64,000 bases of DNA from Ctena decussata (taxonomy: Eukaryota > Mollusca > Bivalvia > Lucinida > Lucinidae), in NCBI GenBank assembly GCA_963989385.1, contig OZ022503.1, positions 69,476,123 through 69,540,122 on the forward strand, given 5' to 3'. The notes beneath the pieces are model-generated. The model ran no database searches. It was not told where the DNA came from and worked only from the letters and a program-made list of their open reading frames with translations. Below are positions 28,001 to 42,695 of this stretch, in pieces. The stretch's first letter is position 1. Each line of letters starts with the position of its first letter. The position numbers and the translations under genes were made by a program.

Positions 28001-31000
28001 ATAAGGGCTTTAAATTATAACATCAAAAGAATTTTCACTTCAACTGTGCACATACTTTCTTGCAAACATGTGCAAGATCTGTAAACTAGTGAATATTTTA
28101 TGATAACAAGGTATGGGTATTATGTCTATCTCTAACAAGAACAGCTTTGTTTAAGTATATAAGAACCGCGACACAACAAAACCAACAAAGTTGCATGTGT
28201 GCCCAGCAAAGACTCAGATCAGCCTGGGCATTGCTCAGTCTGATCAGAGTCTTTGCTACCCACATGGAGCTAGCTAAGACCCTTAGCTACCCATTCAGTG
28301 CACAGCAAAAACTCTGATCAGACTGGGCGGATGCCTAGGCTGATTTAAGTCTTCCCTAAGTGCACTTGCCACTTTAATGGTTTTGATGGTTTTGTCGTGT
28401 CACGGCTCGTGATGTATGCTAACAGGTTTTAAAGCATTTCTCCTTGAAGCAAGCGGAAATCTATGAAGTCCAGGAGCACTCTGGGATAGGAAATGGATAC
28501 ATGTGGAGCAAACATAAGCCTGCAAAGAGTATTGTACCTTTGTCTTTGGTTATAGGAAAAACAATCCTGAAAATCGATCTAGATTTTTAGGAATTGTTTT
28601 GGAAGGAAAAAACCCATCTTGTAGCAGAGCTTCATGGTTGAATTAAATATTTAGGGTCATTTTAGACAGGGGAAAATCCTGCCAAATAAATATAGTATGT
28701 TCTTTCTAAAGTCTGTATTGGCCTTAGGTAACTCAGTGGGCTGGTTCCAAGTAGCTATGTGCAAAAACGTACCTATTACCTATAAAACAGTGTTTTTTTC
28801 CCTCTAGAATGACCCAAAATATCTAATTCAGTCTTATGAAATTCTGCTTAGAGATAGGTTGTTCCCTTCCAAAACAATCCAAAAAATCTAGATCCATCTT
28901 GTAAGATGGATCAAGAGTTTCGAGATAGTTTTGGAAGGGAATAAAACCCTGTCTTAACAAAAGAAATGTTTAACACATCTGCGAATTCTTGAGGGATCAT
29001 CCACCATGTATGCATACAGCCACGATTCTGACCAGACTGAAACATGACCTTTCATGCTTAAAATAGTCGTAAAAGATTGCTACATGGAAGCTATTTGGTT
29101 TATAAACCATAAATTCTGTAAACCGGCAGTGAATTCAATTGTGCAATGCATGTAAGTGTGCAAAACACAAAATTTGGCAACACCCAAAAATGTGCTATAA
29201 CATACCTCTAAGGTGAGGTCTTCTACCCGTTGTTCCGCTCGACGTAAGTCTGTCTTTAACTTTATGACTGTGTAATCTTTATCAGGCTGACTAGATCCAG
29301 TTTCACCATTTTGCTGCAATACATTAACACTAAATGTGTTACTAATTTATTTTCTACATTATTTCTGATTTTGACAACATGGGTATTCTTAACTCTTATG
29401 CATAGAAACTAAAAATACAGTGAAACACAAATGTGCTTATCATTTCTAATAAGTGTGCTGGGCACAGTCATTATGTATGGGGTGCACCTTCTTATGGTCA
29501 ATTTTGGCCTATGGTATTTGACCTATTAAGTGCACATGCCCCAATAAGTGCACATTATAGGCATATATGAGGCTTTGTTTATAAGTTCACGTATTTTGCT
29601 TGTTTATCCCTTTGTTTCCTTGTAACACTATACAATCTATCAGTTTTCACTTATCCTTCAATGACTGTTAGCAGATGTTCTCTGATGCCAGGACCAATAC
29701 ACCCCAATGGTGACCTGAAGGTCACGGTCACAGACTTAGAATTTTCACGTTAAAGTTTAGTTGAATTCTGTTTCCTTTCATACTGAATAATTCTTTGAAA
29801 TGTGCCTTGGAGCAGAGTTATGGGGCACCCTTATTGTGAGAGGAGCCCTTATTAAGGATAACATGGTCTCTGACTTTTCTCATATATAAGAAGTTTCATA
29901 GAAATTGATCCTTAAGTATCAGGTCAGTGTGATATAAATGTATAACAAGCTGCGGAATGCTATGTCACATCTGTCTGTGCATTGTCACAAACAGAGCTTT
30001 ATCAGAAAACTTGATGCAAAGTTTACGCTGCCAGCGCCACCCAAAAAATAATGCATCAGTCTCCCTTCTTCTAGTGGCAAGGGAGACAACAAACCCCAGT
30101 GCTCCAAATAACAAGGGGTAACAGATAACTTCGGGATAATTTTCCATAGTCTTCAATAATAATCTTTGTTATAGCCCCTCATTAGAACTGTCTTGCACAG
30201 CCAGTTCTAATGAGGGATCACAACATAGGTTTTGTTGAGAAATAAAAGAGTATTTTCAAAATATCCTCAAAACCCTACCTTATACCTTATATGGAGGTCT
30301 AAACCGTACCTTTTCCAGTGAGACCCGCTGCAACTGAACATGTTCTAAATCTGACTGGAGTCTGTCAATAATTTCTTCTTTCCGCAAGAGTTCTTGCCGT
30401 AACTCATGTGAATCATCCGAACCTCTCCTGAAAATTAGTATATATAGCTAAACCACTTATTTTTGCAAATAGTGTAGACCCAGATCATACTGCTCTTCTA
30501 TGGAGTATTACCACCAGATTCTCAAGAAGTTCTCTCTCAAGAAACGCATCCAAATTACAATTCATAGCTGTCAGAAGTGTCAAAATGACAGAAAGGACCA
30601 TACACCGCATGTATTCAAACACAGACTGATTCTTGTCTTTATTCCAAGTCAGAAGATTGCTTTCTACAGAAACCAGGCATAGCATTATAATAACAACTGG
30701 ATTTGCGAGCCAAATTTCAATCAAAATACAAATACAATTTGAGCCACGACACGAGAAAACCAACAAAATGGTTGTGTGCCCTGTGCAGACTCAGATCAGA
30801 CTCTTCGCTAAGCCCTTAAAGGGTAGTTAAGGGTCTAAGCTATCTCCATGGGGACAGGGATGACTCTGATCAGACTGGGCAGATGTCCAGGCTGATCTGA
30901 GACTTTGCTGGGCGCACATGCCACTTTGTTGGTTTTGTCGTGTCGTGGCTCATATACAATTTATACATGAGTAAGTGCATGCTGTTTTGTAAACTAAAGA

Positions 31001-34000
31001 GAGAGCATACTTACATCCTCATAAACTGTTCATGCATGGAGCCGAAAACTTGTTCATGAGTGAGTTCACGAAAACGAACATTGTCAATCTGAAAATAAAT
31101 TAAAAGTAGTTTGCTTTAGTTTTACATGTTTTTCATTCATCAGTATTAATGTATTTATCTGGTTATAAGACAAGCTTTTCCTTTACAAAACAACCCCAAA
31201 AATCAAGATCCATCTTCTAAGATGGATCTGGATATTTGGGATGGTTTTGGATACAACAGATCAGATCAGACTTTTGCAGTAGTTTTGAAAGGGAAAAATA
31301 CCCCCTTACAGCAGAATTACAGAAGAATGGTTTACGTATTTGAGACAAAGGGAAAACAACTATCTTAATGCTGAATAATTATGGTATGAATATAGGGATC
31401 AAACATGGTTTTTCATGCATTACCGTTTGCCAGGTCCCAAGGGAGATGTTGGAAACCGAGGCCGAAGGCCGAGGTTTTCAACATCTCCCGAGGGACCTGG
31501 CAAATGTTAATGCATTGAAAACAAATGTTTGATCGCTGTTATTGCATAAATCAACGAATTATTCGTTCAAACTTGAGAAAAAAACTTGGCACTCTATTTT
31601 GTCACCGTTTAACAACCAACGTGCCGGTGCATCTGTTTACTAATATTCGTCTTCCGGGCCCGAGAGCATTCATTCTATTCAAAATGGCTGCCATCATCCT
31701 ATTCAACCTCATTTAGGAAAAGTATCCAAGATGGTCGTTGTAGTTGATGTAAAATAGATGGTAAATTAATCAACAAAAAGCAGATACCTTGAGCAATAAT
31801 TTCCACGCAGAACAAGCCTGATCCATTCGTATACCATCCTGCGGTTCTTGATTACTGAAAGCTTAGGATGCATGTATTCTTTAACACTTATTTACTCTCC
31901 ATTTGGCATCGTAAGAATGAAAACAACATGGCTTTGCAATCCGTGTCGGTACGTAATAAGAGTACATGATGACGTCATAAGAAAACTTAGGTAGCACGCG
32001 ACCAATTATTGTAAATTAACCGAAAAGGGAGAGGCAAGAGTGCATGGCGGTTTTTAGTGGCCCGGCACAAGCATAACGAAAGTTCTGTCATCGTGTTTCA
32101 ACAGCGCGAGAAAACCATTGTTGAAAATTGGCTTTTCGCCTGTTGATGCACGGCTGTTAATACCTCTCGGCACTGCTTTTTATGCAATAATGTGTGTTCT
32201 ACAACTTGCGAGGCAAACAAGTTCAGAACAACATTGTGTTAGTGTCACTGAAACATCCAGAGGCTTGACGTTGCATCACTGTTGTTTCAACATATAGACA
32301 AAATTCAAGTCCACACAGTAAAATTTTACTGTTGTGTGCCAGCTTGATGACACAGCCCTTCCAAAGTGGGGTCCACCCCAGAGACAGTACTAATGAGGGG
32401 TCACAACAAATAAAAAATACACACACACACAAACAAACACCCTCTTATCTTCAGCCCAGTAGCTCAGTGTGTTAAGCATTGGCCTGCTAAGCTAGCAGTC
32501 CATGTTTCACTCCAGCTGGAGGTGAAAATAGGTTTTTAACCACAAACAGGGTTCCATTGCACAAAGCCTTTCATTATCACCCTCCCATTTTTCTGATATG
32601 GATGAAATAATGTTGAAGTGGACGTAAAATTGCAAGTCATCAATGCATTCATCTTATCCTCAGCTCCAATCCCGCAAGTTTGTGACTGACCTAAGGTTTA
32701 ATTTCCCACCAACAAATTGGATTAAATTTCACTCAAAATACTGAAGCAGCGTGAACCTAACCTGCGACCCCTGGATTGGTAGTCTAGCGTGTTAACCACT
32801 AAACTACTGCCACACGTGTTAAGGACTTAACTACTGCCACTCCTACCCTCTCATGAAAAGTCCCATGAAGCAACTCATGTGCTTTAACATAAAATTTCCA
32901 ACTGCATGACCTTGACTTCTTCTGAATTTTAACAGTTGATCAAACAACTTGTGTCAGAATCAGTCCTTTGCACCAAAAGCAGTGAGACCTATGAGTGGAA
33001 AGCAAGGGCAGTAACAGTTTTAGTGCTTCAGATAAGAGGGGCATTTTGATGATAATTCTGAGATAATGTTCTTATTTCTAAATGAAAACATAATTATGTT
33101 GTGACCACTCATCAGAACCATCTCGGTGAGACGGTTCTAATGATGGTCACAACATTATGTTTTCTAGAAGAAATACAGAAAATTATCACAAAATTATCCC
33201 TGTGCAAAGCAAGGCCAGTAACTCCTGTCAGAAGGATACTCACATTCCAAGTTCCTGTAGTTCTGGCAGTGCTAATTACAGTGACAAGTTGATTGAGATC
33301 ATGGTTGAGGTTGCTGTTCTCATTACGTAACTGGTTACTAGATTCCTCTTGACGGTCTAACCGTACCTGAAGATCCTAGAACAGACGTAAAGGTAATATT
33401 ATACACTTTAAACACAAAGTAAAACCTAAAACTATTTCAGACATGTGTCAGAATATTTAGCAGTTTATGTTTTAGACCCAATATAGCAGTAAGGAAAATC
33501 TAATATCTTCCATCATTTACAGTACTGAGAACTGCTCTTCTCAGCTTGATTTACCATTGGTAAGGCTGATGCTTCCACTTACTTCAACACAGTTGAATAT
33601 GCAAACAGCGTAGCTCTAGATGAGGCAGCTCATTATGAGCCACCGCCTCCAGATCTACACTGTACTTCCTCTAGTCTTTGAATTTTTAATATGATATAGC
33701 TTGGATGGTAAAGTAGGACTGGACAAAAAAAAATATCTGGATTCAAATAGGATTGGTGGTAAAATGTTATTGGATTATGCATCAATTGGCCAAAAATTTA
33801 CTAATTTCTGATTTTGGCCCTAGAAAATTTTATTGATTACTGATTTTGGGCTTGAAGTTTCACTGATTTCAGACCTATCCCACTGAATCTCTCCGTATAA
33901 CACTGACCTCTAGCATTGCATCTGCCCGGGCCTTTTCAATAGTAAGGGTACGTAATTCCCGCTCCAACTCTCGTGCCTTCGCCATGTACTCCTGAAAATA

Positions 34001-37000
34001 TAAAGTACACCATTACAGATTCTACATTATTAAGCTGTGAAATTTCATAAAAGTGAATGGGTACATTGTCAGGGGATGCAACTCTACCATTTAATTTTTG
34101 CCTCCCTTCCCAATTTGGGTCAACTCGCAAAGAAAAGAATTTGCTCCTCTAGGAGGTACATCCATTCACCTGTATTACCTTTTAATGTGTATTGGTGCAC
34201 CTCCATGTTTTCCCATCATTTTCACAAAGGGGAAAAAGTTTTGTGACTTCTTGTTCACTTCCCTGGATGGTGCAGCCCTTCCAAAAAGGGGTCTACTCTT
34301 AAACATAAGAATTTGCTCCAAGAGGTTGTTTTCATTGTCCTAACTCTGGGAATATCAATATAAGCAACCTCTTTCTGGAAGGATTTAGTTGGTAAGAGAA
34401 GCAAACCTAAGTCACAACAGCTAGTGTTTTCCCTTTGAAAAAGTGGTGGAAAGACATGGCAGTGTACCTATACACCTTCAGTGATGTTTAACGACTTTTA
34501 AAACTGTCAGCAAACAGTGTAGATCTAGATAAGATTGCTCTTGAGGAGTCCTATGGAGCAGTCTGCACTCAGGCTTACCTATTTGCCAAAGCTTTTCTGT
34601 CCAAGGTACCTCCATATTCAACTTATTGCACCAATTATTTGCAACTTCAACTACCTTAGGGCTGAGGAACTGCCAAGCATAGCGGGGCTTATATAAGTAT
34701 GGTGATTTTACCATAGCATTTTCCCTGCAGTGCAAACTGCATGTGTGGGGTGTTTGATTAGCTGTCATCATTAATGAGACAGTGATGGCGACCCAGACTG
34801 CTGAACATAATCCCTGTGGGTGCCTGGGTGGAGGCTTTAAACAGGGTTTTGATCAGATATTTGTCCCCACAGTGCCAGGCATCTACCTGGGCTTTGCAGA
34901 GAGAAAAATCAAAGTTCCCGCAATTTTCCAGCCCTGGGGTGGCCAGAGCTGCAAATGACTTAGCGCAGAATACACATAAAAGTTAAGAAATTACAAGCTC
35001 TAAATGAACCATTTATACATCCATTTAAAATAAAAAAAAACTGACATACAGCATGAATCACGCCTTACCCGTTGCGATAATGCTTTACCAGGTGCTTTAA
35101 AGGAAACTGTCGACTCATGACTACCGAAAACAAGTTTTCATGAACACGAACATTTACACACAACAACACACATCTCTGTAGTCTCATTCACCCTTATAAT
35201 ATCTTTTACCAAAGTTAAAATACCCTACCAATCATATGTAATGGGACAAAAGTGTTTGAGCAAACAGTATAGTCACAGATTATACTGTTTTAAAGCACTC
35301 TAATTTGTGTATAGACTGTTTGCCACTCTGATAGGAATTGCTGGAGACTTCCCCTGACTGTGAAACCACCTTCTTTAAATTTTACGAAAAATTAAAATGA
35401 CTTGTAAAGATGCCTCAATATTCGTAATAATTACTACAATTAGTTTAATTTGAACCAGTGTATTGATTTTTGGATATCAAAATCGTGCACACGCATTCTT
35501 TCAATTTAATTGCGACTAATAATGACACGTCCTGAATGTATCGAAGAAACGGTATCTATGATTGTGTGTCCAGATTACTACGCCTATCAAGGTTTACTAA
35601 TAAATAACAATTGCCAAAGAATTGCCTTTATTAGCGTATATGATTGGTGTCATCTGACGATGTACCTTACAGTATTTGTGGAAAACTCAGATCAGCCTAT
35701 GTATTCATGTAGTCTGATCCAAGACTTTTATGCTCATGTAAACATGCGATCTATGAATTCTGTGGAATCTATAAATAGAAAGGGGAAGAATATTTCCCCA
35801 TAAGCGTAAATGCCGAGATCAACTGTATGCAAATGGCGTAAGGTTTCCTATCAGACAACACCACTCATGATTCACAGGATTTATTTATCCAGGGTCATAA
35901 ACATTAGAATTATATGATCTTGATATGAAAATCAGGGCCTTATGACATCCGAGAACGGCAAACTTCTGATCCGTCTGCATTATATCCCTGTGTCCACATC
36001 AGGGTTTTCACCATTTTCGTATTGATTCCTCAGGGCCAATAGACTATTTACGAGAACAGGGAAGAATCTGGTCAGGCTGCACAAATGTGCAGCCTGATCA
36101 GAATCTTTCCTGTCCATACACGCATTAAGGAATTTTTTCTCCTAACACTTCCTGAATTATGATCCCAATGTTATGCCTGTTTAAGCCTGCAATAGAATGC
36201 GCCACGATTAATATATTAAACTTAAAAGAATACACAAGAGCTAGTACATTCTTGGCCCAAAACTGTATATTAACATGGAACCCATAAATGTGTCTTGGTC
36301 CTTTACTGTAACCCTCAGCAGCTGATAGACCATCTTCAAATTTAAAGTGTCCCAACACCCTGACAAGCAATGAAACATGACATGCAGACAAATGTACAGA
36401 ACAATTTAAGCACAGATGGTCTGTACAAAAGAACAGACAAATAATAGCAAAACAACAATGTAGATGGCAGATGAAAAGATGCAGAAGAGGAGGTGTACAG
36501 TCAGAGAAGCAGATGAATGGATGCACTGCAAGAGGAGAAGGTGTACAGTCAGAGAAGCAGATGAGCAGATGCACTGTAAGGGACCAGATGTAAATTCAGA
36601 GAAGCAGATGAATAGACACACTGCCAGAGAAGCAGCTGTACAGTCAGTAAAGCAGATAAAAAGATGCACTACCAGAGAAGCCGGTGTACAGTCAGAGAAG
36701 CAGCTGAATAAATGCACTTTCAGAGGAGCAGTTGTTTCACAGTTTTTAGATAAGCAGATGAATAGACGCACAGTCAGAGAAACAGGATTACAGTCACAGA
36801 TGCAGATGAATAGATGCACTGCCATGGGAGCAGAACTGGTGCACAGTCAGACAAACAGATAAATAGATGCAGTCAGAAGAGCAGATGTACAGCCAGAGAA
36901 GCCTATGAAAAGATGCACTGCCAGAAGAGCAGATGTAAATTCAGAGAAGCAGATGAATAGATGCACTGTCAGAGGACTAGATGTACAGCCAGAGAAGCCT

Positions 37001-40000
37001 ATGAAAAGATGCACTGCCAGAGGAGCAGATGTAAATTCAGAGAAATAGATGAATAGATGCACTGTCAGAGGACTAGGTGTACAGTCAGAGAAGCAGATGA
37101 ATAGATGCACTGTCAGAGGACTAGGTGTACAGTCAGAGAAGCAGATGAATAGATGCACTGTCAGAGGACTAGATGTACAGTTAGAGAAGCAGATGGATAG
37201 ATGCACTGTCAGAGGACTAGGTGTACAGTCAGAGAAGCAGATGAATAGATGCACTGTCAGAGGACTAGGTGTACAGTCAGAGAAGCAGATGAATAGATGC
37301 ACTGTCAGAGGACTAGGTGTACAGTCAGAGAAGCAGATGAATAGATGCACTGTCAGAGGACTAGGTGTACCGTCAGAGAAGCAGATGAATAGATGCACTG
37401 TCAGAGGACTAGGTGTACAGTCAGAGAAGCAGATGAATAGATGCACTGTCAGAGGACTAGATGTACAGTTAGAGAAGCAGATGGATAGATGCACTGCCAG
37501 AGGACTAGGTGTACAGTTAGAGAAGCAGATGAATAGATGCACTGTCAGAGGAGCAGATGTACAGTCAGAGAAGCAGATGAATAGATGCACAGTCAGTGAA
37601 ACAGACAAATAGATGCAGATAAGCACATAAGTGGGTACTCAGTCAGGAGTCTGATTTTTTCAGCTTAGCCTTATTTAACTTAGGAATAATAGTAAGAGAC
37701 GCAGACTGTATAGTAAAATATACAAGACTTACATCTTGAAACCGATTAAACCTTGACTTGAACATCCTTTCAATAAACTTTCATCTCATGTATAGTGTAA
37801 GTGTGGACCCGCACACATTTTGGCATTATTTCCAGAGATTTCAAACTCAAATATTCTCATTATGGTACAAGTATATCAAACTTTCAAATTCCTAACTGCT
37901 GTCAAGCCATAAACATACCATCAAACATAACTAAACTATCCAAAACATTAGATAGTCTTTACCAATTACAGTTACTATTTTAGAATTGTACAAACTATTT
38001 TATATGTCAACAAACTTATCAATTTGCAAACATATGTTGTTCAAATAGCCTGCAGGATGGACCTTGATCAGAATACTCCTTTTGGAGCGGTCTGATCTGT
38101 GTATGTACTGTTTCTCAAGAAACAGCTGCCCCAAAATTATAGGATAACTTCTACAAGACTGAATAGCATCCTATCATTAAATATATCACTGAACATACAC
38201 TTTCTCTACTATGTAAATACACTTTCTTTATTAAAAGTAAGTAAAGAGTCAATAAAACTGATATGTACACCCATGTACAGTATTTACCCTAATAAAACTA
38301 CTCAAATTATTGGCCTCTCTCTTTTTCTAAGCCACTTTTTGTAATGAAGTTTTTACTTTTAACTGTGAGCTTATGCTACCCCATCTACCACAGGGTATAA
38401 TCGATTCCGCCAATTTTCGCTTCCTGCAGAGACTGTCTGTCATATTTGGCTTCTGCCGAGACTGTCCGCGATCTCTTGCTTCCTGCAGAGACTACTGTCC
38501 TTGTAGAATGGCTTCCTGCCGAGACTGTCCGCGTGACTCTGCTTCCTGCCGAGAGCCTCGGCAGGAAGCAGAATCATGTGGACAGTCTCTGCAGGAAGCC
38601 ATTTATCATGTACAGAAGTCTCGGCAGGAAGCAAGAGATTGCAGACAGTCTCGGCGGAAGCCAAATATAATGTACAGTCTCTGCAGGAAGCGAAAATTAG
38701 CGGAATCGATTATACCCTGTGTCTACCCTGCCATAGATAGCATGCAGGGCTTAAGTATGGTGTCTCTCTACCTTTTAGCATTGTCTCTGCAGTGCCATGC
38801 ATGTGTAGGGCATTTGATTGTCTGTCAAAATAAATACAACAATGATAGCCACCCCAGCTGTTGAAAGTGGTTCCCAGGGCTGGGGGCTTTAACAGAGATT
38901 TGATCAGACATTTGTCCCCATAGTGCCGACCATCAATGCAGGCTAACTGCGCTTGGCAGGCTAACTGCATAGAGAAAATGCAGTGCCCACTATTCCCCGG
39001 CCCTGAGTTAGCCTGACTTGCAAATGATAGATGCATAATGGATGGAGTTTTTAAGCAAGTAAATAGACCCATAGAATCATATCTGTGGTGCCGCAATATG
39101 GGAAAGACTACACTCGACGAAATTAATTTCGGCAAAATATGAACATTTCTAAGTGCAATCTGCACTAATTATGGCAATTGCAGTTACTTTTGCTCTTTGC
39201 TCATGGTGCGTCTTCTGTTATATTATGCAATGTGAAACAATAAATGGGCAAACTGCCAAAAGAGATCTGAAAATATTATCTGGAGTATCCTCAAACCGCA
39301 TAAGAGATAAAAACAAGATTATCTCATCTACTGGGTAACGAGGCATGTGAACATGCATGCGGCCACTAATCATTATCTATTGTTGACTGTTAATGTCTTT
39401 GTAAAGATTTAAAAGAAATCCTTAAAACTCCAACACAATCTTAAAAGCAAAATGCTAGAGCAAGTCTTCAGAGCAGGCATTCAATTATACCCCTGACCAA
39501 TGCCACTACATAATGAAAAGAATCTGAGATATGGGCAATCAAAACGCTTTAACGCAAAACTAAAATGGAAAAGTTGACAAACAGATGGATGACAAACAAA
39601 TGGAAAGACAAATGAATGGATGAACAGACTGACAAAAACTATTATACCCACAGACATACATTGTGTTTTGTGTTGAGGGTATAATTAGAGCACACCATTA
39701 ACTTGCTGAATTACTCCGTATAGATAAGAAGCTATGTAGAGAAAATTTTGCAATTTAAAGAACCTGAAGCAAGCGTAGCGAATGGTACTGATATTTCAGT
39801 GAAATTTCACCCAAATTTTGGTGATACAGTGAAATATCAGTGATATTCTGCTGTATGACTGAAATTTCATAAAACTCCAATGATATTTCAGTGAAATTTC
39901 AGTGAAATTTGAGTTTAAAAGCAGCTAACAGAATTTCACTGATATTTCAGCCTTATTCAAGAAAAAGAAAACACAAAAAAACTGATACATGAAATGAAAT

Positions 40001-42663
40001 TTCTATGATACAAAACTAGACTGTATAGCATGTTGATGACCTATTTTTGCTGTCAGTGCTTTTAGTATCACTATGCAGGGATTAATTGCATAAAGTTATG
40101 CATATTTTTTTCACAATTTAGATTTGTGTGCATCTTTATATCAAATATATACATTACATTCTCGGTGTGTACAAACAACGAACGCGCTCTGAACATCCTT
40201 GAGCTGCTTGTCAGGAAAGAAGAATGTTTGTATATCCTCTGCGAAAAATAGTTCACAAGTTCATAAGTTCATGAAATGATCATGAACCATGAGGATATTC
40301 ATTAACAGTTCATGAACACCTCAGTCTGGTTCATGAACACCTCAGTCTGGTTCATGAATATTCCATTCATGAATATGAGTTTCATGAACCATTCATGATT
40401 ATGCAGTTCCTAAACTAGTAATTCATGAATTGTTAATGAATTTGTAGTTCTTGAACTTGTGTCTCATGAATAATTCATGATTTTGTTCTTCTTGAGTTTA
40501 TATTTCATGAACTATTCATGAACCAGATATACTCATTCATGATTGTGCTGTTCATCAAGTTGTATTACACGAACCATTCATGGAGCCAATGCATGACATG
40601 AAGTTCATGAACCTTTACTAAATATTGATACATGGAAACTTTATAATCTTAAGATGTATAAGGTACCTTTCAGTGAATTCCACTGATGCATTGAATTTCA
40701 GTGAAATTCCAGTGCCCAAGAACTAGCATCAAAATTTCAGTGAAATTCTGTGAAATTTCAATGAAATTTCACATCATGTGACACTTGATGATGTCATAAC
40801 TAGATGGATGATGGGAAAAAACATGGCTGCCAGAAATGGAGGGAATTTGAAGGTTTTGGTAAAAATTAATTGTGAAGCAATTTCTACATGGCAAACATGA
40901 TAGGAAGTTAGCTGACATGGTGAGTACCGTTAGTTGCTATAGATACCGCGCACATTTCCCCATCAAAATCTTTATCCTAAATACCGGTGCGCGTTGTACA
41001 TGAGAACAAAAATTCCTAGATTTTTTTCCCAAAGCCTAACATCGTTTTTACGGCCATTTTCGATGCGTGGCAAAGCCGTTGCTTTTCACACATCGATAAC
41101 AACTTGATCTTGACCGTATTTATTCAATTCTATCTCCAAAATGCGTCAACTAGATTAAAATATGCCCCAAAACACGCGAAACATGCATTTGTTGACATTT
41201 TTTTAGCCGGAAACTGATCGCAGTAAAAATAGGTAGACTGGCATGCGGTGTTTTTCCCTGACATAGAACAGAATAGAACAAATACCTACAAATATCGGAC
41301 TCACAGTGTGTTTAAACTAAATACTGCAATGAAAAGAAATATACTAACAGAATAAGATATCTGAATTAAAACTACGATGAAATAAATCTGTAAATGATAA
41401 TGACTGTATCTAGCTTTGCAAGTATTAATTAAAATAACATATAAAAAATATACCATAAACAGAAATAAAATAATAACAAAGATAACAAAATGTAAAAATA
41501 TGTATGATTTTCGCTTTGATATGTTTTTTATCTTTTCAATCTAAGTTTGTTTGCGACAAAGATGTAATTATTACATTAAGTATCGATAATTGGTGTGAAA
41601 ACTTTGATGTTAGTACCGACCAAAGAGAACCAGTCATTGGAATTAAAGATGTCATTTAGCGTCAATTATCTAGGTGATAGCAACACAAAAGGATCCAATT
41701 AACTTAAGTGACAGTGAGAAGACTCAAGCTATTAAATTGAGAAGTGTCATAGTTCTCAACGAGTGTTTATTTGTTGCTTACATTAACCCTGACCATTGTT
41801 GCTAATAGAGGACCAGCCGAATTCAACCTTGACTGTTGTTACTAATAGAGGTCCAGCCGAATTCGCCCGAGTAAAAAAATACCAGAGGACCATTGGTCCT
41901 GTAGCTCACCTGAGTCCTTTCAACCTCAGCACATAAGTCTAAGGCAAATTGAACAATATGTTTGAATTTCAAATGCATCTAAGATTTAATGCTTGTTGAT
42001 GAAGTACGGCTGAAGTTGGCTGCATTTCCATATCACAGAGCATAATAGCAACAGAAAAATGCACTTTTTCAGGTTTTCCAATTCAAAAGGCTATGGGACC
42101 AAATTTGACATTGTCACAAAATAGGTCAAGATCAACCCAGGGTAATAATTTATATAAGATTTGTAGTATTAGAGTTCCAGATACTACATACCAAGTTTCA
42201 AGGCAATCAGCCCAATGGTTCTGGAGAAAAGGATTTTGTCAAATTTTTAACATATATGGGCATGGCGGCCATCTTGGTCATGTAACCTGGACCAAGTATA
42301 TAAACTTTCTTTCCCCCCTTTGCCTGAAGGCTGTTTATGAAATTTAAATGAAATTGTCCCAGTCGTTTCAGAGGAGGAGTCTTTTAAAAATGTTGACAGA
42401 GGACCCTCGGGTGACCTTTTGCCAAGGTCACTAAATGACCTTGACCTTTAGAATTCAGAGGAGTTGAATTTTGCTGCATTGCCATGTGTCAGAGCACAAT
42501 AGCAACAGAAAAATGCACTTTTTCAGCTTTTCCCATTCAAAAGCCTAAGGGACCAATTTTGACCTTGTCATAAAATAGGTCAAGGTCAACCCAGGGTCAT
42601 TATTTATATAAGCTTTGTAGTACTAGAGTCCCAGAAGCTACATACCAAGTTTCAAGGCAATCC

Positions 42664-42695
<32 letters not shown>

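Noticed and set aside
32452..32530. Functional tRNA gene
   Set aside because: A box is present but the B box and acceptor stem are decayed; fits a SINE head.
36460..37620. CRISPR-like array
   Set aside because: Units are contiguous 48-bp repeats with no unique spacers, in eukaryotic DNA.
36847..37626. 259-codon minus-strand open frame with hydrophobic HLFICFSDCTP repeats, looking like a membrane protein
   Set aside because: Entirely made of the 48-bp minisatellite; the opposite strand is equally open, and no splice or start evidence exists.
37732..37775. Possible extra exon of the coiled-coil gene (minus strand, ...MFKSRFNRFQD before a strong GTAAGTCTTG donor)
   Set aside because: No good acceptor upstream, stops close by in each frame, and no reading gives a phase that fits both exon 1 and exon 2.
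38373..38864. 163-codon plus frame with Cys/Arg-rich repeats (ASCRDC), also at 51097-51597
   Set aside because: Spans the 333-bp palindrome; both strands open and it ends in unrelated flank.
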